Shown: positions 8,355 through 16,384, counted from the stretch's first letter. The stretch is 64,000 nt of DNA from Chersky-840 sp963764205 (GCA_963764205.1 CAVXRN010000006.1:1364001-1428000), one strand, 5' to 3'. Made by a program: numbers and translations. Notes: a model not told the origin generated them from the sequence alone.

Positions 8355-8747
8355 GTGAGAATCGATTGCGCTCTCCTGTGTGACGCGGCAACGGCCCGTG
8401 AAGGTTTGCTCCATATTCTCGGAGCTGGCATTGCTCGGGCCGAGAGGGAGTCCTACCCGGCACCTTTGGGGATGGCTCTCGCCCTGAGGATCATGCTTCA
8501 CCCTACGGAAGCCGACCGAGAGCATGAACTGCGGATGGTCCTAATGGCAGAGGACGGGCAGTCGGTTGCACAAGCCACTATTGGATTCGGTGTTACCGAG
8601 GCAGACCAAGCGATGCCTGGCGAGGAACTAGCTGTGTCGATTCCCGTCCCCATGTATGACCTGCTGCTTCCTAAAGCTGGTCGATATAGCTTTGAGCTTC
8701 TGATCGACGGTATGCATCAACAGTCGGTACCATTTGTAGCGGGCTAG
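8355..8747 (+). CDS. DUF6941-like protein
   Basis: A 130-residue protein starting at GTG. It opens MRIDCALLCDAATAREGLLH, and the body alternates beta-strands (ALALRIMLHP, LRMVLMAEDG) with a closing module of the form LLPKAGRYSFELLIDG followed by VPFVAG. This layout, a beta-sandwich ending in G-x-Y-x-F-E-L-L-x-D-G, is that of the DUF6941 family as I know it, whose biochemical role is unknown. It lies 15 bp after the preceding small gene in the same direction and so belongs to the passenger operon. Confidence 0.6.
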   Translation: MRIDCALLCDAATAREGLLHILGAGIARAERESYPAPLGMALALRIMLHPTEADREHELRMVLMAEDGQSVAQATIGFGVTEADQAMPGEELAVSIPVPMYDLLLPKAGRYSFELLIDGMHQQSVPFVAG

Positions 8748-8755
8748 GTGATGAA

Positions 8756-8896
8756 ATGGCGAAGAAATACAAGATCAAGCGATACGACAATGAAAACCCA
8801 ACGCGGGCAACGGTCAAGACGACCAGGCCAAGCGAAGCTTTCGATCGCGATTTGGCACCAGAAGAAGAGACTGAAGAGCAGCACGAATCGGTCTAA
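8756..8896 (+). CDS. Micro-protein, 46 residues
   Basis: An open frame starting at ATG 8756, eight bases after the preceding stop, giving a basic N-terminal half (MAKKYKIKRY) and a very acidic C-terminus (APEEETEEQHESV). A competing ATG at 8751 in another frame would give a 53-residue basic protein; the charge-separated product is preferred because the following two genes are also acidic and tightly spaced. Function unknown; no homologue recognised. Confidence 0.45.
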   Translation: MAKKYKIKRYDNENPTRATVKTTRPSEAFDRDLAPEEETEEQHESV

Positions 8897-8921
8897 GCGA
8901 CCCCTCGGGAAGAAATAAGCC

Positions 8922-9041
8922 GTGTCCGAAACGATGGACCCAGAGGACGACGAGGGCCGGGTGAACACTGACCTAGAGCCAGAGGATGCCTTGCGGGTCT
9001 TGCTCAACGTTGATCTACGAGAGCCTGACGAGGACGAGTAG
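8922..9041 (+). CDS. Acidic micro-protein, 39 residues
   Basis: A GTG-started frame with 17 Asp/Glu among 39 residues (DPEDDEG at the start, EPDEDE at the end) around a hydrophobic helix DALRVLLNVDL. Such proteins can mimic nucleic acid or act as adaptors, but nothing proves this here. It ends two bases before the ATG of the next gene, a spacing that supports a real operon member. Confidence 0.45.
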   Translation: MSETMDPEDDEGRVNTDLEPEDALRVLLNVDLREPDEDE

Positions 9042-9043
9042 GG

Positions 9044-9262
9044 ATGCCGAAGCACCCCGACAGTGGTGATTTTGTTGCCATTACCTCTCACCAGAACAGA
9101 AAGACCCAGTACGAACTCATTCTCGCGGACGGGACCGAGCAGGTTTCTGCCGGTAGCCGCGAGGTGGCCAGGGGCCTTGCTGCACACTGGGGGTTTGTCC
9201 AGGTGCCCTCAGAGCCAGACAAGGATCACATCGTCCGGTGGGAGTACCGGGAGGACGATTAG
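9044..9262 (+). CDS. Small passenger protein, 72 residues
   Basis: Starts at ATG two bases after the previous stop. The protein has a mixed alpha/beta pattern: two strands (FVAITSHQ, KTQYELILADG), a helix (SREVARGLAAHWGF) and a final strand rich in charged residues (DHIVRWEYREDD). It could be a small nucleic-acid-binding or inhibitor-type fold; the family is not recognised. It is the last plus-strand gene of the transposon and faces the convergent membrane protein gene 13 bp away. Confidence 0.6.
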   Translation: MPKHPDSGDFVAITSHQNRKTQYELILADGTEQVSAGSREVARGLAAHWGFVQVPSEPDKDHIVRWEYREDD

Positions 9263-9275
9263 TGACGAAGCGGGA

Positions 9276-10211
9276 TCAAGGTTGAGGGTCGAAATCCAGC
9301 AGGTCCTCAAAAGACGGGTCGCTCCTGCGGATCTCAACATCCGGAGGGTCGGGAGCGAAATTTAGGATCGGCTTGTCGGTCTTGGCTGGCCATTCGACGC
9401 GGACTCCGATGCGCCGAACATAGCTAATCAAGGGCTGATTCCTGAGAGAGACCCGGAACCAAACCGTCAAGAAATTCGTATCGGCGACGCTGGGCGGGTC
9501 TCGCAACACTCCCACGGGGGATAGGGAGTGAACCTGGAAAAGCCCACCCGTCGTCGGTCGTTGGATAGCGACAAAGGCAATGGGTCGCACTCCTGTTGAA
9601 GGGATCTCTTCGACAACTACCTCTCGTCGATCCCACCAAAGTAAATGCACGAAGGGATCGCCCAAAGGCGGTGACGCGTCTTCGATGGAATCGATCGTGA
9701 CTTCGAATTCGCCCGATGGCCCACTGTTCCTTACGGCACAGACCGCATAGAAGATGTTGGGACCTCCCTGAACCCGAAGACTTTGTGGAACGATTGACGG
9801 ACGATTTACAGCGAAGCGGACCGTCCCCAAACGGTCTCGGGCCTCGTTGCGTTGCGCTACGGGAGCGTGGGCCGTCTTGATCAACCCCACAATTACGAAG
9901 ACCAGCCATGCCCCAGTGAGTGCCGCCAGAACGGGAACCACCACTTGAATCGCTACAGGTAGCTGTGTAGAGGGGAAACGGTGCGGACGGACGCCTCCGG
10001 CTGGGTGGCCGTGGTGTGAAACAAGCCACCCCACCCAGGCCGCTGCCAGTCCCAACCCCCCCGCCATGGCAAGTGCGCCCCAGACCGTGGTCGCCCACTG
10101 CCTGGCGTCTGCCCACCCGCGTCGCCAGGCCGTCTCCTGTAGGTCCAGCCGTCTCGCTGGGGCCTCCTGGCCGCGAATCCTGAGTCGTCGTCTCTGGCGG
10201 CCTCCCGACAC
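9276..10211 (-). CDS. Passenger membrane protein with C-terminal soluble domain
   Basis: A 311-residue protein with a basic N-terminus (GRQRRRLRIR) and two membrane segments: about residues 41-64 (WGALAMAGGLGLAAAWVGWL) and 86-112 (VAIQVVVPVLAALTGAWLVF). A beta-rich domain of about 200 residues follows. Start GTG 10211 is preferred because it lies seven bases after a weak -10 box supplied by the right end of the transposon. The family is not recognised. Its coding direction is inward from the right inverted repeat, mirroring the transposase at the left. Confidence 0.7.
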   Translation of the reverse strand: MSGGRQRRRLRIRGQEAPARRLDLQETAWRRGWADARQWATTVWGALAMAGGLGLAAAWVGWLVSHHGHPAGGVRPHRFPSTQLPVAIQVVVPVLAALTGAWLVFVIVGLIKTAHAPVAQRNEARDRLGTVRFAVNRPSIVPQSLRVQGGPNIFYAVCAVRNSGPSGEFEVTIDSIEDASPPLGDPFVHLLWWDRREVVVEEIPSTGVRPIAFVAIQRPTTGGLFQVHSLSPVGVLRDPPSVADTNFLTVWFRVSLRNQPLISYVRRIGVRVEWPAKTDKPILNFAPDPPDVEIRRSDPSFEDLLDFDPQP

Positions 10212-10218
10212 CGGCGCC

Positions 10219-10246
10219 AGGGTAGCCCGTGCCCAAGGTTTGTCAA
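10219..10246 (-). promoter_or_regulatory. Putative inward promoter at the right TIR
   Basis: The right inverted repeat carries the same TTGACA (minus strand, 10246-10241). After a 16-bp spacer comes TACCCT (10224-10219), a poor -10 box, seven bases before the GTG at 10211. If used, the membrane-protein transcript would be leaderless like the transposase transcript. Confidence 0.35.
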
Positions 10247-10259
10247 GTGACTAGTCCCC
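10235..10259. repeat. Right terminal inverted repeat (25 bp)
   Basis: Perfect inverted copy of 6641-6665; followed by the CCTACCCG target duplication at 10260-10267. Confidence 0.93.
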
Positions 10260-10267
10260 CCTACCCG

Positions 10268-10964
10268 GGGCCGCGTGCCCTGCAATACGACGACCCGATG
10301 ACCGATCTCTTGTTGGCGCAACTACGCTCCGGGCAGGGGCACCCGCCATGTCCCTCACAGCCGCAGATGAGGCACCCAGGTGCTTCTCTGCGGGAGGCCT
10401 GCGGGTGGGTGCGGGAGGTTGTCTCAACCCCGCACCCACCCAATGCCTACCCCCTTGGAGGGCGGGCACACAGCCCCCTGTCCGGTCACCGTCTCCGTGT
10501 CGACCGAAGTTCGCTGCCGTGCCCTGGCCGCGCGGCCGGACTTTTCCACAGGGCCGTTATCGTGGTGCCGGGCGGCTCCTCGAATCGTCCCCCCGCACTG
10601 GGAGCCGTCCAGAGGGGATCGGCGGGGCGTGGGGATCGTGGCACCACACTTCCCGGACTCCTCCGCCCCGCCACCCCTCCAAGGAGGGCCCGCGCGAGGC
10701 CGCGACCCGTCCTCGGGACGAGCAACGTCCCTTGCGTCACGCCGATGCTGATCTCGCAAAACGGGGGCGCGGCGAGAGGTGCGCCATGTCCTGTGCTGGG
10801 AGGACCTCGAGGCGCTCACGTGCTACTGGAATGTCGATCTGGCCCAAGGCGATCTGCTCAACCTTTCGAGGCGAACCCGGGCCGAGTGCTCACCCCGACG
10901 TAGGCCTCGTGCAACGGGTCTTTCGGCCCTGCTTCGTGGACACCGGTGCGCCGATGTGGTGACC
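10268..10964. other. Non-coding stretch with a perfect 13-bp hairpin
   Basis: About 700 bp without a credible gene: open frames here are GC-driven, lack family features and overlap on both strands. The one clear structure is GGGTGGGTGCGGG (10403-10415) with its exact complement at 10429-10441 around a 13-base loop. There is no T-run. Before the transposon inserted, this stretch lay directly upstream of the MFS/MerR operon, so its left part may contain that operon's original promoter. Confidence 0.6.
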
Positions 10965-11111
10965 ATGACCGATCGACGCGCCCTGACCTCCGTCCAGCAT
11001 CAGTTGGACCACCTGGCTTCTGCCCGAGCCCTGGCCGCGTTCAGCGAGCACGAGGGACTGCAGTATCAGGAGCTGTGCGAGCTCGAGAGGGCACTGCTCG
11101 CCACCAGGTGA
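10965..11111 (+). CDS. Hypothetical small protein, 48 residues
   Basis: An ATG-started frame giving a helix-rich peptide (SVQHQLDHLASARALAAFSE, then LQYQELCELERALLATR), amphipathic and without aromatic clusters or low-complexity Arg runs, unlike the other frames nearby. The frame is open further upstream but that part is Arg-rich and unlikely. No family recognised. Confidence 0.35.
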   Translation: MTDRRALTSVQHQLDHLASARALAAFSEHEGLQYQELCELERALLATR

Positions 11112-11322
11112 GCGGACCCTTGGGCGACGGGGGCGCAGGGACCTGGGGCTGACTCCCTGCACCACCGCCGCTGCCCCATGGGTGACCCCAAAGGCCCCCC
11201 GGGGACGACGAGACGGCGCCGCTCCGGAACCCACCCGGGAGCAACCGTAGGCGCGGGGAATGCAACGGGGATGGGCCGAAAGACTCTTTCGTGGTCGATC
11301 GTCCCCCTCGTAACGTGCGACG

Positions 11323-11514
11323 GTGGTCATACGAGAACGTGCGATCCTGTGTGACTCCAACGGATGCTGGAATGCTCTGGGCCTGCTCAGTCCGGCCGAG
11401 AGATTCGCCGCGCCTCCCCACGACACGATTCGCGATCGCGCCATGCGTGAGGGTTGGACGGTCGACCATCACGACCGCGACATCTGCTCGGCGCACACGC
11501 GGGGTCCTGGTTAG
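11323..11514 (+). CDS. Conserved-type small Cys/His protein, 63 residues
   Basis: The protein begins MVIRERAILCDSNGCWNALG and ends RAMREGWTVDHHDRDICSAH. The C-x4-C pair near residues 10-15 and the later D-I-C-x2-H form a zinc-ribbon-like pattern, with a Gly-Trp before the second half. This layout is common in short actinobacterial proteins of unknown role. The family name is not known to me; metal binding is inferred from the Cys/His spacing. Confidence 0.55.
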   Translation: MVIRERAILCDSNGCWNALGLLSPAERFAAPPHDTIRDRAMREGWTVDHHDRDICSAHTRGPG

Positions 11515-11749
11515 AACCGAACGATTCACAGGCCCAGCGGAACTTCTTGATCACGCAAACGGGCGGGGACACCGTCACGCTGCGCGACAGAAAGAAGTAC
11601 TCCGTGGAAATGCCGCGCAACTGACACAGGTTCTTGTATTGTCCCCGGCGTCGCCCGTCGTGGTTACGGGTGACACACCAGGGGGCGCAGGGGACACCTG
11701 TCATCGGCCCAGACCCCGCCGACGCTCCCGCTTGCCGGCTCGCTCCTTC

Positions 11750-11938
11750 TCAGCCCGGCTCGGTTCGCCGCCGCAACCGGTTGAAATCGCCTTTCTTCAC
11801 CAGCACGGCCCACTCCTGCATGAGGGTGTCGAGTTCCGCCCCCGTCGTGATCCGCCGGACATCCCCATTGGGCAGTGTGGCGATGAACTCACCCGATTCG
11901 TCAGGGCCAGTGACATCGATACTGCGCGTCGCAGCCAT
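11750..11938 (-). CDS. Hypothetical small protein, 62 residues
   Basis: Start ATG 11938 gives MAATRSIDVTGPDESGEFIA, a segment TLPNGDVRRITTGAELDTLM and a basic tail. The beta-hairpin with G-E-F-I-A-T-L-P-N-G-D followed by a helix looks like a real small fold, and the composition is unlike the Arg-rich frames around it. A GTG four codons upstream is an alternative start. Function unknown. Confidence 0.45.
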   Translation of the reverse strand: MAATRSIDVTGPDESGEFIATLPNGDVRRITTGAELDTLMQEWAVLVKKGDFNRLRRRTEPG

Positions 11939-12148
11939 TGCTTCACCCACCGTATGCCCGGGGGTCGGGCTCCCGAACGGGCCGAAAGGCCCTAATCCGA
12001 GGGGCGCTGAGCCGAAAAGCCCTGATCGGGAGGGCAGCTCCCCTCCGGTGGTGCCGCCGGTGTGGGCCAGGACCCTGCCCAGGCCCGAGGCCCGAGTCCC
12101 GCCTAAGCTGCTCCCACCGCCGCGAGGAGAAGTGGGGACTCGGGTGGA

Positions 12149-13048
12149 ATGCGTCGACGAGTGGGGGTGGGTGTTGTGACACGCCGGTTGCAGTGGCTGG
12201 CATCGTTGGGATTGGTCGCCACATTGGGGATCGGGGCAGCCACCGCGTTGGCCCCGAGTGCGTCGGCCAAGGCTCGGCCCCGTCACCATCGCGCGCCGGT
12301 CGCGGTCACCGCGACGGCGACAGCCCCGGTGACATCGGCGTCGTTCACCTTCACTGCGTCGGTCAGCGGCCTGACCAAGAGCCTGGGCACGATCGCGGTG
12401 AGCGGGAGTGGGCAGGTCGACCTCGCCAATGACGCCGGCTCGTTGTCGGTGACGTTGCCTGCGTCGGTGGCCAACCTCATCCCCGGTGGATCGGGTGGCT
12501 CCGAGGTCGTCAACGTCGTGCTGTCGGGCGGCACCATCTACGTCCAGGTGCCGTCGCTCGCCACGCTCCTCGGTTCGCCGTGGATCTCCTTGGCGCTGCC
12601 GTCGAGCGCCACCTCGGCCGTCCCGGGCATCTTCACGACGGTGGGCGGCGCGCTCGGTGACGTCAACGAGATCGTCGCTTTCGCCCAGGCCCACCACGCC
12701 AAGGTCACCTCGCTCGGATCCTCGACCGTCGACAGCACGTCGGTCACGGGCAGCCAGATCACCGCACACGTGAAGCGCCTGAACATCGGCGCGACGCTGT
12801 GGGCGAACGCGTCGGACCAGCTCGTCCAGGCCACGGTGAACGGCACCTTCGGCGCCGCCAGTCACAGCGGTGGCATCTCGGCCGTCGTGAACTTCTCGGA
12901 CTACGACGCTCCGGTCACCATCACGGTGCCTCCGTCGTCGGAGGTGAAGGCCATCCCCCTTTCGCTCGTCACCGGTGTCCTGGGGAAGCTCCTGCCCAGT
13001 ACGCACCTCGGACTGCTGCACCACGGGCACGCGGCCAAGAAAGGCTGA
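12149..13048 (+). CDS. Secreted protein of unknown function, possibly LppX/LolA-like
   Basis: A 299-residue protein with an export signal (RRLQWLASLGLVATLGIGAA and an ASA-type cleavage site near residue 40). The mature part is beta-rich and Ser/Thr/Val/Gly-rich with alternating strands (FTFTASVSGL, GSLSVTLPAS, VVLSGGTIYVQVPSL), reminiscent of the LppX/LprG beta-half-barrel that carries lipids, but it has no lipobox Cys. It ends in a His/Lys-rich tail. GTG 12176 would give a shorter signal peptide and is possible. The family call is inference. Confidence 0.55.
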   Translation: MRRRVGVGVVTRRLQWLASLGLVATLGIGAATALAPSASAKARPRHHRAPVAVTATATAPVTSASFTFTASVSGLTKSLGTIAVSGSGQVDLANDAGSLSVTLPASVANLIPGGSGGSEVVNVVLSGGTIYVQVPSLATLLGSPWISLALPSSATSAVPGIFTTVGGALGDVNEIVAFAQAHHAKVTSLGSSTVDSTSVTGSQITAHVKRLNIGATLWANASDQLVQATVNGTFGAASHSGGISAVVNFSDYDAPVTITVPPSSEVKAIPLSLVTGVLGKLLPSTHLGLLHHGHAAKKG

Positions 13049-13049
13049 T

Positions 13050-13069
13050 CGCCCCTGAAGTTGGGGGCG
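13050..13069 (+). terminator. GC hairpin after the secreted protein gene
   Basis: CGCCCC (13050-13055) and GGGGCG (13064-13069) form a stem with an 8-base loop two bases after the TGA, followed by GGGTCCTTT. Stem strength and place fit an intrinsic terminator with a short T stretch. Confidence 0.6.
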
Positions 13070-13165
13070 GGGTCCTTTCACCGGGCGCCGCCGTCGACTA
13101 GGACAGGGCAAGGGAGATCCCGCCCACCCTCCGAGGCGGGTCCCCCCTCACGGAAGGAGGGCCCG

Positions 13166-13339
13166 ATGGACGGCGTTGTCGATCAGGCCGGTACCCCCGT
13201 CGCGTCCGACACCGGTGACCCGGTCGACGACGGGACCGAGGCCGAGAGTGGCCTCGCGGACATCGAATCCGAGCTCTACTTCTCGACGCGCGAGATGGGC
13301 ATCTCGGCGGTCGGCTTCGGCCCCGTCGCCGACTCCTGA
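13166..13339 (+). CDS. Small acidic peptide gene, 57 residues
   Basis: A strong ribosome site (GGAAGGAGG) lies 6 bases before the ATG, which fixes the start. The first ~35 residues are acidic and Gly/Ala/Thr-rich, then comes a compact C-terminus: LYFSTREMGISAVGFGPVAD. The acidic leader plus short distinct tail resembles precursor peptides, yet no modifying enzyme or exporter for one is adjacent, so this is only a possibility. The TGA stop is the first of three in-frame stops made by a 12-bp tandem repeat. Confidence 0.6.
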   Translation: MDGVVDQAGTPVASDTGDPVDDGTEAESGLADIESELYFSTREMGISAVGFGPVADS

Positions 13340-13368
13340 ACAGCCTCCTGAACAGCTTCCTGAACAGC
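13333..13368. repeat. 12-bp tandem repeat carrying three in-frame stops
   Basis: Three copies of CTCCTGAACAGC (the third with one change) overlap the stop codon of the small peptide gene. Because 12 is a multiple of three, each copy places a TGA in the same frame. Confidence 0.85.
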
Positions 13369-13398
13369 CTCCGGACCCGGGTCGTGCACAGGGTGGGC

Positions 13399-14082
13399 TC
13401 AGGCCAGGCGGCGCAGGAGCCCTTGGCGCACGCGGGGCCAGTCCTCGGCCAGCACCGAGAACAACACGGTGTCACGAACGGTCCCGTCGGCCCGACGTTG
13501 ATAGCGACCCAACGTGCCTTCGTAGCGGGCGCCGAGCCGTGCGATGGCGCGCTGTGAGCGGGCGTTGCGGACGTCGGTCTTGAGCTGGACCCGACCGACG
13601 TGGAGCTCCTCGAAGGCATAGCGCAGGAGCAGCACCTTGGTGTCGGGGTTGACCGCCGTCCCCCACATCGACGCACGGTAGGCCGTGGCGCCGATCTCGA
13701 GGCGGGCGTCGTGCGCCGAGACGTCGAGGTAGCTGGACATCCCCACCACCGTCCCGGCGGGCAGACCCTGGTACTCCGTGGCGAGGCGCACCACCCACGG
13801 GAACATGCCGGCCGACGCCCGCGCGCCGATGAACCGGGCGAATTCGTCGGGGCCCGACGGGTGGAAGGGCAGGTGCTCCCATACCCTGGCATCGTCGAGG
13901 GCCTCGAACAACGCCTCGGTGTCGCCGGCGGGGTCGATGGGCCTGACCTCGACCACCCGACCCACGAGCACGGTGTCGGGCTCCGGTGGCCAGGACATGG
14001 CCGGCCACACCACGTCCTGCGGCCGCGCGTCGTCGACAGGGACGAAATCGTCGGGGGACGGTCGGTCGCCGGGTGCGGTCAC
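13399..14082 (-). CDS. GNAT family N-acetyltransferase (RimJ/RimL-like)
   Basis: A 227-residue protein matching the RimJ/RimL group that acetylates protein N-termini or small amines with acetyl-CoA. Visible features are VRPIDPAGDTEALFEALDDA at the start of the domain, the strand GMSSYLDVSAHDARLEIGAT, WGTAVNPDTKVLLLRYAFE, and the closing N-A-R-S-Q-R-A-I-A-R-L-G-A motif before the last strands. The start is GTG at 14082 and the frame gives an unusually long N-terminus of ~45 residues before the domain. It converges on the small peptide gene. Confidence 0.88.
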   Translation of the reverse strand: MTAPGDRPSPDDFVPVDDARPQDVVWPAMSWPPEPDTVLVGRVVEVRPIDPAGDTEALFEALDDARVWEHLPFHPSGPDEFARFIGARASAGMFPWVVRLATEYQGLPAGTVVGMSSYLDVSAHDARLEIGATAYRASMWGTAVNPDTKVLLLRYAFEELHVGRVQLKTDVRNARSQRAIARLGARYEGTLGRYQRRADGTVRDTVLFSVLAEDWPRVRQGLLRRLA

Positions 14083-14112
14083 GGGTTCATTGTGACCCGC
14101 GCGCCGGCCCGC

Positions 14113-15444
14113 TCAGACCGAGCGGGTGGCGAAGAGCTGGCGCAGGTGGACCCGCCCGCCTGTGTGCAGGATGGCGCGGCGGTAGACCTCGGCCGCCAGC
14201 CGCGCCATGAAGAAGGTGGCGACGAGCGTGATGAGCACCGACGCCGTGAACCCCCACCAGGTCACGTCGCCCAGACCGACGAGCACCGGCATGGCGAAAG
14301 GGGCGGTGGGGGGCAGGTACGCCAGGACCTTGACGAGCTCGGACGCCTGGCCAGACCCGAGTGCGGTGAACGAGACGATGTAGCCGAAGAGGATCGGCAG
14401 CTGGAGCGGGAAGGCCAGGCTCTGGACCTGCTCCTGGCGATCCGCGAGCGAGCCGCCCGCGGCATAGACCCAGGAGTAGAAGGCGTACCCCAGGAGGACC
14501 CAAAGCAGCGCGCTGGCGATCTCGAGCGGGGCCGTGCCGTGGATGAGACTCGAGCCCTCGGCCGCGCCCAGCCCGAGGGCGACGCCCACGATGAGCGCGG
14601 CTTGGAGCAGGGCTACCAGGCCGATGCCGAAGACCTTCCCGGTGAGCAGCTGGCCGGTGCGCAGCGTCGACAGCAGGACCTCGATGACGCGCGACGACTT
14701 CTCCTCCACCACGCCCATGAGCAGCCACGTGCCGAATTGGGTGAGGAGCACGTAGGTGAGGATGAGCCCGTACACCGCGGTGGCCCGGGCCGTGTCGTTG
14801 CGGCGGGGAGGTTGCAGGCTCGAGACAGGCAGGGGGCGGGGATGGGCGAGCGCCAACGCCTGGCCCGGCGCGATGCCGGAGGACTGGAGCCCTCCCTGCA
14901 AGGCGACCGAGCCGGCGATGGTACGGACCAGCAGGGCGGTGGTCGAGGTGTCACCGGGGTCGAGGGACTGATTCACGACGATCCGGTCGGAGTCGACCAG
15001 GACGAGGTCGAGCCGCCCGGCCTTCAGGGCGCGCGTGGCCGAGGCGAGCGACTGCTCCTCCACGATGACGACCTTGGTCCCGAGGCCGGTGCCCGACGCC
15101 ACGACCGTGACGCGCAACGGCGCGGAGAGCGCGCCGACGACTCCGACGCGCGAGGTGCTCTGGCTCCCTTTGTGCAGTACCGGGATCGTCACCGCGGCCG
15201 CCACCGCCACCAGGATGATCAGGGTGCCGATGCGGAAGGTCCGGCCCCGCACCCTCTCCCGTATCTCGCGGCGCGCCACCAGGCCGACGTCACCGCCGAG
15301 CTTGTCGAGGACCGAGCTCGCCCGGCGTCGCCCGGCTCCGGACTGCCGGGCTCCGGGGTCACCGAGTTGGCGCCGCACCAGCATGTGTCGCCACACGCGC
15401 AGCGCCACGAGGCCCACGATGACGACGAGGAGGACGTACCTCAC
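14113..15444 (-). CDS. ABC-2 family permease, NatB-like
   Basis: A 443-residue membrane protein starting at GTG 15444, which overlaps the ATPase stop as GTGA. Topology: one N-terminal helix (YVLLVVIVGLVALRVW), a second helix before a large extracytoplasmic domain (IGTLIILVAVAAAVTI, then about 150 residues), then five or six C-terminal helices. This one-helix/large-loop/helix-bundle arrangement is that of the NatB/CcmB-type permeases of Na+ or drug exporters. Together with the upstream ATPase it forms a two-gene exporter; the substrate is unknown. Confidence 0.88.
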   Translation of the reverse strand: MRYVLLVVIVGLVALRVWRHMLVRRQLGDPGARQSGAGRRRASSVLDKLGGDVGLVARREIRERVRGRTFRIGTLIILVAVAAAVTIPVLHKGSQSTSRVGVVGALSAPLRVTVVASGTGLGTKVVIVEEQSLASATRALKAGRLDLVLVDSDRIVVNQSLDPGDTSTTALLVRTIAGSVALQGGLQSSGIAPGQALALAHPRPLPVSSLQPPRRNDTARATAVYGLILTYVLLTQFGTWLLMGVVEEKSSRVIEVLLSTLRTGQLLTGKVFGIGLVALLQAALIVGVALGLGAAEGSSLIHGTAPLEIASALLWVLLGYAFYSWVYAAGGSLADRQEQVQSLAFPLQLPILFGYIVSFTALGSGQASELVKVLAYLPPTAPFAMPVLVGLGDVTWWGFTASVLITLVATFFMARLAAEVYRRAILHTGGRVHLRQLFATRSV

Positions 15445-16328
15445 ACCAACGCCTCGCGAAAGACCTCCGACAGCCGCTGGCGCTCGAACCCGAACTGCTC
15501 CACCGGGCCCGCCGCCATGGCCGCGGCCAGCACGGTTTGCGGATCGGTCTGTTCGTCGAGCACCAGCCGGACCGCACCACCTTCGACGCGCGAGATGGTC
15601 GTGCCCGGCACGCCCCGGGCCCAGTTCCCGGCGAAGTCGCCGTCGACCTTGACCACGAGCCGCCGCCGGCCGCCCGTGGTGAGCTCCTCGACGGTTCCCC
15701 GGGCGACGAGGCGGCCGTGGTCGATGATGGCCACCGACTGGCACAGGTCCTCGACCAGATCGATCTGATGGCTCGAGAACAAGACGCCGCGTCCCGCCGC
15801 GGCCTCTTCTACCAGGACACCGCTGATGGCGTCGACCCCCACCGGGTCCAGGCCCGACAGCGGCTCGTCGAGGACGAGGAGCTCAGGCTCGTGCACGAGG
15901 GCGGCGGCGAGCTGCACGCGCTGCTGGTTCCCCAGTGACAGGGTTTCGAGCTTGTCGGTGGCGCGATCGGCCACGCCGAGCTTCTCGAGCCAGTGCATGG
16001 CCGCTGCCCGCGCCTCGGGCGCGTCCATGCCGTGCAGTTGGGCCAGGTACTGGATCTGCTCGACGATCACCATGCCCGGGTAGAGACCGCGTTCCTCGGG
16101 CATGTACCCGAAGCGCCGACGAGCCTCGGACGTGACGGGGTCGCCCTTCCAGCGCACCACCCCGGCGTCGAGCCCGACGAGCTCGAACACGGCCCGCATC
16201 GCCGTCGTCTTGCCCGCGCCGTTCGGGCCCAGGAAGCCGAAGACCTCCCCCGGTGGCACCGTGAACGACAGGTTGTCGAGGGCGACCACGTCACCGAAGC
16301 GACGGGTGAGCCCATCGAGCTCGAGCAT
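15441..16328 (-). CDS. ABC transporter ATP-binding protein, NatA-like
   Basis: A 295-residue ATPase with Walker A GPNGAGKTT at 34-42, signature LSLGNQQRV at 130-138 and Walker B LLVLDEPLSGLD at 150-161. The signature LSLGNQ instead of LSGGQ and the DPVGVD that follows are typical of the NatA/YhaQ group. A C-terminal domain of about 80 residues ends in LSEVFREALV, where its stop overlaps the permease start. It powers the NatB-like permease encoded next to it. Confidence 0.92.
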   Translation of the reverse strand: MLELDGLTRRFGDVVALDNLSFTVPPGEVFGFLGPNGAGKTTAMRAVFELVGLDAGVVRWKGDPVTSEARRRFGYMPEERGLYPGMVIVEQIQYLAQLHGMDAPEARAAAMHWLEKLGVADRATDKLETLSLGNQQRVQLAAALVHEPELLVLDEPLSGLDPVGVDAISGVLVEEAAAGRGVLFSSHQIDLVEDLCQSVAIIDHGRLVARGTVEELTTGGRRRLVVKVDGDFAGNWARGVPGTTISRVEGGAVRLVLDEQTDPQTVLAAAMAAGPVEQFGFERQRLSEVFREALV

Positions 16329-16384
16329 CGTCTCTGACTAGCACACCGGGTGACCGACGACGGCGGTCGGACCGCCGCGGTCGC

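Larger units (their letters stand above)
6641..10259. mobile_element. IS1595-family transposon with passenger genes
   Basis: A 3,619-bp unit bounded by perfect 25-bp terminal inverted repeats (6641-6665 and 10235-10259, both starting GGGGACTAGTCACTTGACAA when read inward) and an exact 8-bp target duplication. It holds an ISXO2-like transposase, six small plus-strand genes and one minus-strand membrane protein gene. A plain IS1595 element is 1 kb or slightly more, so about 2.5 kb is passenger DNA. Perfect ends and an intact transposase suggest a recent, possibly active insertion. IS1595-family members with passenger genes are known; this gene set is not one I recognise. Confidence 0.92.

Noticed and set aside
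10348..10962. Plus-strand frame of about 200 codons right of the transposon
   Set aside because: Low-complexity Arg/Pro/Gly composition, no ribosome site, spans the perfect hairpin and has no family features.
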